From Cryphonectria parasitica EP155 (taxonomy: Eukaryota; Ascomycota; Sordariomycetes; Diaporthales; Cryphonectriaceae), in NCBI RefSeq assembly GCF_011745365.1, contig NW_024468912.1, positions 3,038,001 to 3,102,000 on the forward strand: 64,000 nt of DNA, read 5' to 3'. The stretch's first letter is position 1, and every line of letters begins with the position of its first letter. Of the stretch, positions 32,515 through 43,126 are shown one piece after another. The translations under genes were made by a program, and so were the position numbers. The notes below the pieces were generated by a model, which saw only the letters and a list, made by a program, of their open reading frames with translations, did not search any database and had not been told where the DNA came from.

Positions 32515-32576
32515 AAAAAGAGAGTGGTGCTAAAGTGTTCAAAGAGAGTGGTGCTAAAGTGTTCACAGAGAGTGGA
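32515..32576 (+). repeat. 24-bp tandem repeat, ~2.5 copies
   Basis: The unit starts AGAGTGGTGCTAAAGTGTTC and recurs at 32521, 32545 and 32569 with exact 24-nt spacing; the third copy is truncated. Confidence 0.9.
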
Positions 32577-33554
32577 AGGGAAAAAGAGACATGTCATTCA
32601 CAGGTGAGTAATTATTGTAAAATAGTAAAACATCCTTAGGAGGGGAGTGCGCCGATGAAAGCCCGCGTGCGCCACATGCGCCCCGCTGCTGAACAATCGT
32701 GGAAACCTTAAACCAAGGAAAGAAAAGAGCCACCCCCCCCCCTCTCCTTCCAACAAAAGGGCAAGTCGCGCGACGTTCTCGTGGCGTTCTCAAGACATCA
32801 GGATCAAGGGATGAGAGGGTAATGGTCGGAACTGTTTCGTTGCAACACACTCTTAGCTCTCCTCCTCCCCTTCCATGTCCGCCCACCATCTCCAAAATCT
32901 TGGATGGTGACGACGGTGCGTGGTCACAGTCGCAAGACAAGGGTCGTGGCTGCAGGACAAGAAAATCATCTGCTGTGCCGCACTTCCATCTTTTTTTTGT
33001 TTTGCTTTGTGGGGGGGGGGGGGTCTCGAGGATGGAGAGTATTGCAATATACGGTATGTAAATGATTACATACCGTGACCTGTCTAATCTTCGTTTTGCC
33101 CAGTTCTGGTCCCAAGAAAACACCTCCATGGAGACTGTCAGCAGTTTTGTTAAAAATCGGGTGTGACCACAGCTAGGATGCGTGTCTGAGGAGGGTCGAC
33201 ACCCACCATCGCCACCATAGGTTGTGTAGTATCGAGACCCTCTTTTACCTTGTTTTTTTTCGAAAGCAGTGTCTGTACTGCAGTATGTACTATAGTACTA
33301 TATTAGTCACCCGCCCCCCCCCCCCTCTCCAGTCCTTGCTGGCATGCACTGCACAAGAACGAAGAAGAAAAACGCTGGCGGCTTTTCCTTTCCCCTCTCT
33401 CTTGCGTTTAACTCCTTTACTTGTTCTTCTTTTTTCTGCCGTGCCATCCTTATCTAAGACATACATGCCGTGCAGTAATGTACAGTACATTCGCACACAC
33501 ATCTCCGCAAGCTACGCGCTCAGAAAATAGGTTGGAGGCCCACCCACCCACCCA

Positions 33555-33558
<4 letters not shown>

Positions 33559-33589
<31 letters not shown>
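33559..33589 (+). repeat. (AG)n microsatellite
   Basis: An uninterrupted run of about 15 AG units after a short CCCA repeat. Confidence 0.9.
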
Positions 33590-33593
<4 letters not shown>

Positions 33594-33600
33594 GTGGCTT

Positions 33601-36600
33601 GCAAGCTATGGTTTCCTGGCGCAGCAGCCAACCAACCTTCTGGCGTTGTCTCTCCTCCTAGCACCAGATTCGATCGCGAGGCTGCGAGGCTGTCTAGTAG
33701 GCCGGGCGCCCGCGCCCTTGTCCTCACGAACCCATCTCTCTCCCTCTCTGTGCGGGATTTGGACCATAGATGGTTCTCTCTCTTTCTCTCTCGCCCGCTC
33801 TCTCGTTCTCTTACGTTCCTCCTTGCGGAAAAGGATTGTCGATAGGTCAGTGACTTTCAAAGTGCTGACGAAGGATGGAGGCTTTTTATCCCTTCTTTTT
33901 TATCTCTTCCTCTTTAGCAGTTGTCACCTCCAAGTAAAAAGTTGGGAACCGTCTACACTCTGGGTTGCGCCCGTGACAAACATGACATGCATATGATCGA
34001 TAGCCCAAAAAGGAAAGAAAGAAGAAGGAGAAAAAAAAACAGGGGGGGGAAGTGATCTGCTTGTGATCCCTCTCCTACATACAACAAGTGCAGCAGTGAT
34101 GAGAAACAGGGAGAGTGAAGGGAGGAGGGGGTGGAGTGGTTGGTTGAGGTCCAGACCTAAACAGCCATACAAGTAAGTGCTGACGGAATGGCACGACACT
34201 GGCTCACTGGCTGGTTCCATCTGGTAGCAAAAGTCGAAAGCGCCACACCCAGCGCAATGAACAGGTGGTGAGTGAGAAAAGTTTCTACAGCGCCTCTAGC
34301 AGCCCTTGGCGTGGAACGAGGGAGGTGCTTGGTGGTTGGTTCGTTCAGGCCCTCAGGGTAGGCGGATGGCGCCGAAATAAGCGGAAGTTTATCATCACTT
34401 GTGTTGTTGTACATATCTCTGTAACATTCATCCAAATTTTTTTTTTTTTTTCTCACAGGAGAAACTTATACTATGGTACGCGCCAGAGGGAGCAAGGACG
34501 GTGAATCATGATGCTCGTCGACCCATCGTGGCGTGTGCTCCTTTTGGCACAAGCACTACACCAAATTACTGGTGTGAGTGGGCCATGTAAAAGCAATCAT
34601 GATCCTCGCCCATGGTTATTATTGTTTTCATTTACTTTATGACATATCACGTCCGTGGTGCGGAGGAGGAAAAAGAGGGGAAAAAAATAGAGCAATCATA
34701 ATGATGACCGAACTCCATCCATTCTGCCGCGGGCCTATTTCCCATTCCACTCCTCCTGGCCCTGCCCCCCCTTCAGGGCCTTTGGGGTTATGCAAGTTTT
34801 TACAATCCGGGTATGGCCCCGTCCCGGAGAGTGAGAGAAAGAGAAAAGGAAAAGAAAAAAAAGGTGGGAGGGAGGGGGAGGGCATGGAGGGGTTGTCTTT
34901 TGGGGTCTTGGATTAGGTCAAGGAGGATGCGAAATGTATTACTTGTACCAGATTTCTGCGTGAAGATCAAAGCGAGGACGTCGGCCTGGCACCAGAACGA
35001 AGCTGATAACCCCCATCGCATTGTACACGCGAAGGGGTTGCCTGTTTGCCGAAGCTTGATAGAGAAGATCAGGAAATAAGAAAACACCACAAAAAGTAGG
35101 ATGATGGACAGAACCTCGTCGGACTTTTTCCCTCTACTCCGGCCCCTTCCCCCCAGGTTCTGCACACTTGGTGGAGTCCGGGGCCCCAGATACAGCGTCT
35201 CCACTATTCATGTGACGCTGCTGCAGTAGGAAATAAAGATCACGGAGCAAACAAAACAAGGGGTTTGTCTCTCAGGGTCGCTGGTGCAGTCTGTCTGTCC
35301 CTGGGCATCTGATCACCGCCGTCCGTGATCCTCAACAGGTCCGCCTTCCCGTGTATAACGTCGGAGCCCGATATGCCAGCTCGTGCGTCCTGTGTACCAT
35401 GTACCATGTACTATCATCATATATCTCTTCTTTCTCTGCCTCCCCCACACACATCTTGCTGCTTGGCGTAAGCTGACCGACCATGCACGGCAAGGCGGTG
35501 ACAGCGGCGATACAAGGCAAGGCCCTGTGTGCATGTAGCACACCAGAGGCGCCGAAGAGAAGGGTCGACAGCCCGGCCCCGTCGCGACTTCCTCAAGGCG
35601 ACGAGAGCCGGGAGGAAGGTGCACACGTTAGTATGATGACAAGTATACCACCCATCTTTCTTTTTTCGTGCTTTTCTTTTCTTTTCTTTTCTTGCCTCCT
35701 CCTCGCTCTCGCCCTTTCAGAACGTGCGAGCGAGGCTACCGCTGACGCTCCTCTGCCCACAGGTTCGTGATGACCTGCGGGCCCCCGGAATCCTTCGACA
35801 CCGAGGGTCTGGACGGTGGCTTGCCGCCTCAGTAAGCCCTAAGCCCAGCTGTCATGAGCGGGAACAAACGGGCAGGGGCAGAGAAGAGTAAAGAGAGAGA
35901 GAGAGAGAGAGATAGAGACAGGATCGCTATATCAGAAGCCTTCATGAAACTTGTACGCCAGACTTGTCTTGTAAATGTGGGCAAGACACACCACAACAAC
36001 CAGCTCCACCGTTTCGGTGTTCCTCGCCGAGACACGGGCGCCCAGAAGTAGCAGCAGCCACCAGCAGCAACTCAAGGCAGCAAAACCTCAGGCCCAAGCT
36101 GAAGGGCCGTGCCCCGACCCGATGTATCAATTCTTATGTAAAGTTAAATGAAAATAAAAATCCTGGTTGGTCTGAGCAGCGAACGGGGCAAACAGGGAGG
36201 GACTGCCGGAGGAGGATGGGTGCAGCAAGCATTCAGCCTCTTTTGCCCAAGTCCAGTGCTCATTCTTTGCCAAATTGTGACGAGTAACAAATTTGTTCCG
36301 AGCCTGCGCTCAAGGGATTGGAGGAGTCTCGTTTCCTTGGGCGTCCCTTACGATGATGGCTGGACCGGTTGTTGGTGGCTTGGGAATAGGCCAATCAAAG
36401 TGTCCAGCCTAGGTACCACCATCACCTCTGCCTTGGTGCCAATGTGAGCTATCACTTCTTTGCCTCATGCCGACTTGATCGACCACAGGCAGGCAGTGAC
36501 CATCACAGTCTTTTCTGCGGGCTTTTGCTCACGGAGGCAAGTGGTGGCGAGATATATTTGAGCGAGTCTAGCGAGACGCTACCGTACAGTCAGTCACAAG

Positions 36601-38560
36601 ACAGCCACACTGAGGTGTGTGTCCTCCTCCTCCTCCTCCTCCTCCTCCTCCTCCTCCTCCTCCGTCGTGATGCAAGCGATGGAAGATGCCAGGGCGGTCA
36701 TAAGGAGGGAAGAACATGGGGTGAGTGCATGGGGACGAGTGACGGTCATCTTTTTGTGGTACGTCAGACCATGAAGGCATCGTGAGGAAGTCGAGGTACA
36801 AGGGGAGGCGGGGAGGGTGGGCAGGCATTAGGACAAGAAGAGGGAGATGAAAAATAAATAAAAACACGCTAAGGGGCTGCATGAACAAGCTTACCAGACA
36901 CGCCACAAGGGAACACAAAAGGAGGAAATGACAAGAGAGAGACAGCCGTTAGCAACAGCACAACTTGAGATCGCTCAGCGAGATGTTCGATCAACAAGTG
37001 CATGTAGAGGAGGGGGATGGGCTCCACATGATGCACACGGCGGTGCGGTGGGGACAAGACTGTGACTGTGGGACTCGGGTAGGGGCCACCTAAAATGTTT
37101 ACAGCACTTGCTTTACCAGGGTGGGAAAGGTAAGGTGGCCACAAGCCTTCACGATGGCTTCATCTCCGCGGCATGGGGTGGGCAGCCAAGGGGTGGTGGG
37201 AAGGATTGGAGCCAAAGGGAAGAGCAAATGTGGTCTTCCGGCCGCCCATTGAGGGGCACAGGCAGGAGAAAACCCCGAACGACAACACCCTTGCCTTGTA
37301 CGTGTCCGCTGGTTGCTGTTTTTTGCTGGCGGGCCGGGGGGTAGGGGTCTTCTTTGTACCGCCATGACCACTCACGATCGAAATGGGAATGCCGGGGGAC
37401 GGTAATATTAGGGTCGGGTTCGGCCTGGCTGTAAAGATGCCATCCGACGGCAGTCAATGCCGTCCGCCGACGACGACAACATGCAGCTGGTCATAGATGT
37501 CGTCAAGTACAGTCCAATGGAGAGTTTTGAGGCTGCGAACTTTTTTTTGTTTTTTTTTGTTTGTTACTTTTTGTTTGTTGTTAAATTCTTGACCGGTCTG
37601 AGGATACCTTGGGATTCGGGATCTCTTTTGATAGGGCGGCCTTTGGGTCTCGAACAGCTCGATAGGCATAGTATGATGCAAATGAAGCCTCAAGTATCCA
37701 TCGTGGGATTTTTTGTTCAGAGCCCCCCAGAAAGGACCGGTCTAGCCAGGGGTCCTTCCCCCGCCCTGTGCCATCGTCACCAGCACCAACCAGGCCTTGC
37801 TCTTGTTCCGCAAGCGAGCTAGGGCCCTACCCAACCATCACGATGCTTCTTGGACAAGCCATACGGCGCCCCCCAATGCGATGGCCACCCCCCTTCTGAA
37901 CCACGGCGCCAGTCTCGTTGCGGTCTGCTAGTCCGTCTGGATGTGTCGTGTGTCTTCTCTCGAGGGTCTGGCCCAAACCCCACCCATGCATAATGTCGCT
38001 GTCGTGGCAACCGGTGTGAGGAGGAAGCAAAAAGATAAAAGAGAAGATGAAGATGGTGAAGTATATGCATTCAACAATCGTCAGAAAAGTCCTGGTCGGT
38101 TGTGATTTCAGAGGGAGAATCCCAGCGGCTCGCAAGCACGGGACAACTCAGATGACTTGAAGCATCAGCGTCGTCCCGAAAACAAGCATACTAAGCAACG
38201 ACCAGCTTGGAGTCCTCTTCCCTCCAGGGGGGAGAAAGGGGAAAAGGGGGGGGGGGGCGGAAGTGGCAGCCAAAGAGCGGAGCATCTCCTCCACAGGGTT
38301 GTGCACCGTTGGCGGTAGATCTACAGTGCTAGGCTAGCCCCGAGCAGTGACTCGAGTACAAAGGACAGGGCCATGTTGTGGCCCAAAGCTTTTTTGTTTT
38401 CTTTCCTCAAACCTGAATAATTAATTCAATCAGGAGGAGGGTATTACAGTGCTGTATACAGTACGTAGATCTTACCGATGGGACGGTGGCCGTGGAGAGC
38501 ATGGATGAAGTTCTAGTTTGATTTAATTACTATGTATTCAGTCTTTCATCAACGTAGGGA
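33601..38560. other. Gene-poor region, central segment
   Basis: No gene seen. It contains CT-rich runs (about 33735-33810), a T-run (34438-34451), an (AG)n tract (about 35892-35911), the (CTC)n tract at 36622-36663 and a 12-G run (38246-38257). Open frames up to about 120 codons occur on both strands with no family resemblance. Confidence 0.5.
36622..36663 (+). repeat. (CTC)n trinucleotide repeat
   Basis: About 14 perfect units of a CCT/CTC/TCC trinucleotide. Confidence 0.95.
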
Positions 38561-41500
38561 CGAGGAGGCAGAAGATGATGAGTATTGTATGGACATTAAT
38601 GTATGTGTATGTACATAATTTTTCACCTTCTCGCCCGAGTGGGTGGTGGGCTACACTACAAGTGGGGAGGGGCAGCTGCAATATCGATCCTGCTATGGTA
38701 CAAGCCAAGGCCACGCAGGCTTTCCTTCTGTGGCCAACACCAGTGTCTAAAGGAAAAGAGACAGAGCACAGGAAAGAAAGCCAGCCGGTTCCAAGTCAGG
38801 TCCGCCAGTCCAGGTTCAACCCAAGGCCGGACCCCTCCCTCCTTTCCCTATGAATGAATTAGTCTCAACTAACGCAACAGGTTCGTTTCTGCATAAGCGC
38901 AGGTGTGTGCTGTGGTATCGATGAAATTGAATACTATGCCTTATGCCCTAACTATTGTTGGATGGTGGCACCATGGCATTTTCTCATTAAACAAAGTAGT
39001 AGAGGGCATAGCAACAAACCTGACTGTGCAAGTTATGATGAAGACACGGCGGTGCGGCCGTCGTGGGTTCACCGCTTGGCTACCATACTGCACTATGTAC
39101 CCAGGTGCCCAGGTGCCCAGCTCCCCAGGGCTTGGGTGCCCACCCGCCTGCATTGCCTCCCAAGGGGGGGCACTTGGGCCATGGCAAGAGACGAGAGGTG
39201 ATGAGACGAGATGGATGAACGATGTTTGAGAGCCACAGCCACTGACAGGGGGCATTTGAAGACCTGAGGCTCATCAAATCTCAAACGCACAGACAACACC
39301 ATCACCAAGCAAGGACGGAGCAATTGTGACGGCGACGAGCTTGGCCCCGGAGCAAGGTGCAGAAAAGAGAAGCAGAGAGAGGCACCAGAGAAGGGACAAG
39401 GCCCCGGTTCCCCCAAAGCATCCTTGGCAATTCATGTGTGGGCCCATTATTCCTATGTCCTGGGCGTCGCCTAGCAAATCTGAATGAAGATCGCCATGGA
39501 CTCGCTGCAGGTTCTGGGTGGAGCACCCGTGGAGATCGCTAAAAGACACAAGGCGCTCTGCAGTCTGCTCTTCGATGATCTCACGGCGCCAGCCTGAGAG
39601 ACTCCGTCATAATGTCGCCATCATTGTGGACAGGCTCATGCTTCCCCGTGGCTCCAGGGTCCGGCTCGGGCAACTGTGGAAACCCAGAACCAGACACTGA
39701 CGGACCACGGCCCTGCACTACTCTGATTTTTTTTTATTCATTCCTATGGTGATAAGAAGGTGATTTGCAACTTGTCTCTCGTGTGCCTCACGCCGATCTG
39801 CTAGTTTTAATTTGCCAAGGGTGCAGACCGAAAAGAAAAGAAAAGATAAATTAAACAAGTTAACGATTGGCCAGGAAGCCATGAAAAAGAGCATGAAAGA
39901 TGTGAAAACAAAAAGAACGAAAGAAAGAAAAGACATGGCTGGTATAGTCTTGTATGCATGCAATGCGAGGCCACTGGCGCGGTCACGCTCCCGACTACGT
40001 GGTCATCGATCTTGTGGCTCCCGACGTTCAAAGAGGATACGCCTCTTCTGTCGTGCACCTTTTGCGAAACGTCTACCCAAAAAAAAAGAAGACATTGTAC
40101 TAAATGGATCTATTCGATGTGTGTACTACACTCTTAAGTGGTGTTGTCGAGCCGGTCGAGCCGTCGTTGGTCGGATCAGCCCATCAGACAGGGTCTGATA
40201 CCAGCTATGGGGAATCAAAGCTTGGGAATTCTCCGAAAAGTCTGTTTTTTTATGGTTGATGAGAATGGCCTGATATGATCGCTACCATAATTGGGGGCCA
40301 AGAGATAAAGAAGCAAGACACACATGTTAATTTACCACAGCCTCAGCACCGCGAGTGTGCGACATGCAGTAGTCATGTTTGTCATGGCATCCCATCAAAC
40401 CTTGACTTGTCCCTAAGGCGGCCCGACCTTAAAACCCTCGTAAAGATGGACGACGAGACGTTCTGCCCACCCCCTCCCTTTGTTTTTCTCATTCCATCCC
40501 CACCCTAGGAAGGGAGCACAGCCTGTTTCATCAAGACGCGTGGTGCACAGTTCTATGTATGCACCATAGTAGCTTTGTTCACAGAAAAGATAAATGTTGT
40601 CTCGGCCGTTACACGGGCCAGGGGAACATCTGAAGCAGCCGGCCCAAAATCATCGCCTGCGTCTCTACCCAGCCTGCTAGCCAGTTGGGTGATGCATCAT
40701 CCCCTAGGTAAAAATCTCTAAACGCTTGGCCATTTGGTTTTTCTTGGTTGATAACAGCCCCGATCTCGATCGAGAAGCAAAAGAAGCCATCTGCCCCGTG
40801 GCCGTCGTAAGCCCTCCCGGCTTTCCCACAGCGCCATTATCTCTTTTCCATCTTTTTTTTCCCTTTCTTTTCTTTTTCTTTTTCCTTTTTCCTTTCAGCT
40901 GGGCGAATGTTCCAGTACTTGATACCCCTTGCTTCTGCTGCGATTGCTCCTGTGGTACGTACACTTTTCGAGGTAGAGCCCACTTCACATGCACGCCTGC
41001 AGAGCAGCACTTAGAATCTTGACCAATCATATCGATATATAGGCCCCATCGCGATAAGCACTGTTACCCCTGGTATCCCTGTTATGGTCCCAACGTGCCA
41101 ATCTAAACCCAGAAGCCTTTTTTTTCTTCCCTATCCTCGAAAGTCTCTCTCGCCCGTCTCAACAGAATTTCACCCTCGCTCTCTCTTCGCTTCGTACTCG
41201 CAGCACCTGAACGACCTGTCCCGGCGAGTAGAATATCTGCTCACACACTCTTGACCATCCTTGAATGGGGTGTCAGGTCGTTATTTTTAATTTCTCAACA
41301 CGGGAGCAGATGGTTGAGATTTTAGGCTCTGGTGCGTCTTGTATCTGAACCCAATTTTCTTTTTCTCTGTTTTGGGAAGCAGTGGATTTGTTCTCCTTGT
41401 ACGATTCCGGTCGTAGTCGACGAAAGCCCAGTCCTTCTCATGGTCATCACTACATATTCCATAGGGACTTTGTTCCCCTTTTCTCACCCCGGGCGAGTCG

Positions 41501-42200
41501 CAGCTAGTCTCGAACTCGCCTAACCCGTACCACCGCGCCCAATCTATGATGACCTGTAAAATGTATAAGGCTAACAAGGCTACCTATGCTTAAAGAGGGA
41601 AAAAAAAGAGGGAAGGGAAGGAAAGAAAAGGAAAGAAACAAGGGAACAAAAAGGGTATCGGACGGGCGGCGTAAAGTGCACCTATGGCACCTGGATCTTA
41701 ACTGGGTTCAGCGGGCTAGAATGAGGCTCACAGTCGCCCGTGCCGGCCTCGCTCAGCTTTGCTCTTTTTTTCGCTCTCTTTTTCATCTTTGCCTCAGTTC
41801 AACATTTTTAGATAGTGGTGTTTGGGGGGCGTCTGAGTGAGCAAACAACTTAAAGAGATGACAGGCAGGCTAGCAAATGTCAGAGTGGTCTCTTCCTTAC
41901 CACATCAACCGACGACGGTGGCACCATTTCGATGCCCATCGGCCTGCATCAAACATGCGTCTCCGTTTAGGTACCCAAGTACTCCGCCTGGATCCTGGAA
42001 ATTCAACCAGTCCATAATCACACAGCCGCCATACCCAACCATTTAGAGAGTAGCTCTTTCTCTTCCCTTTCTTGAAACTGCCTAGACTTCAGTAAAGTCA
42101 ATGCCTGTGCAGCTGTGTACACGAATTTTTGTAGAGGCAAAGGGCTGCACGGGCAGCCACCTAGAGATCCCCCCTTCTCTCCTCAAGTGCAAGCCCAGCC
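38561..42200. other. Gene-poor region, segment left of the kinase promoter
   Basis: No gene seen. It includes a tRNA-like hairpin sequence around 41490-41531 (minus), not accepted as a tRNA, and scattered pyrimidine tracts (40851-40898). Confidence 0.45.
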
Positions 42201-43126
42201 ATCAACACCGCCCGTGGTTCATGGCCTGTGTACGTACCCCGGTACCGAAGAACTTACCATAGTATGATGTAGTACTGTACATACCATAACAATATAGTAA
42301 TGACGGCACCACAGGACAAGGGCCTCGAGTACTGCACCGCAGTAGGAGCCAAGACGACAAGGGTTGCTGGAGGGGAGGGAGAGATGTGTAATGCAGGGGA
42401 CCCCTACCCTGGGCCTTCTCGGCCTGGGCACTTGGGAGACTGCCTAGGTACTCCGGTACCTCCTAGCACACCCTAAGTGCTGCAGCAGCAAGGAGCTAGG
42501 TACGGGTACGGGCTACGTACCTGCCGTGCAACTCGGCCTGAGGGCCCCCTCTGCTTCCCTCCCCCAAAGTCTTCGCGCCGATGTCTGGGGTGGGCAGGTT
42601 GGACAAAACGGTCACCAATTCCCTTTCGACCCCTCTCACGCACTGCAGTGAACCCAATCCAGTGTCTGATGAGTCTTGTTACTGGCCCAGTCCACTCACC
42701 CAACCCCATCCGAAACCTGAAGCCTTTCTACATCTCGACCACACCCGCGCACGACCAAACAAACTACCGTACAAATCGACCTTGTCGTCCTCCTCCCCTC
42801 CTTGCCTCCTCCATCACCACTACCCTTCTTCTCCCCCCCCACCTCTCACCCACTACTAAACCCCCCTCCACTTCATACTTATTCTTTTTTCTTCGTACGC
42901 CCCTTGAGATGGTCGTGATGCCAATTTAGACAAGCCACCTTTTCTTTTCTTCTTTGTCATATTTTCCTTTTCGTTCTGGTCAAAGTTTCGGCGGCCTCAG
43001 TCGAGCCTTTTGCTCTTTTACTCATTATGTCGTTGTGCAACGACCACTTCACGTTCACGGTCACGTTCACGATCCCGTCCACGGTCTCCCACAAGCTCAA
43101 CCCACGCTCACGATCACGACGACACG
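42201..43126 (+). promoter_or_regulatory. Upstream region of the CaMKK-type kinase, GTAC-rich
   Basis: Eleven GTAC palindromes occur at 42230, 42234, 42242, 42272, 42277, 42329, 42448, 42456, 42500, 42506 and 42517, about ten times chance for this length. C/T-rich leader-like sequence follows to ATG 43127, including short TCACG(A/G)TC direct repeats near 43045-43115. Confidence 0.5.

Larger units (their letters stand above)
31301..33600. other. Gene-poor region, microsatellite-rich segment
   Basis: No gene seen. Dense simple sequence: (TG)n, (CA)n, a 24-bp tandem repeat, G/C homopolymers of 10-14 nt, an (AG)n run, and GTAC-bearing palindromes at about 33275-33298 and 33477-33491. Confidence 0.55.

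Noticed and set aside
39101..39120. Short CCAGGTGC direct repeats
   Set aside because: Only two 8-bp units; too short to support a repeat call.
41455..41531. A functional tRNA gene
   Set aside because: The possible box A and box B are too close, the stem has a mismatch, and no T-arm or proper 3' half follows.
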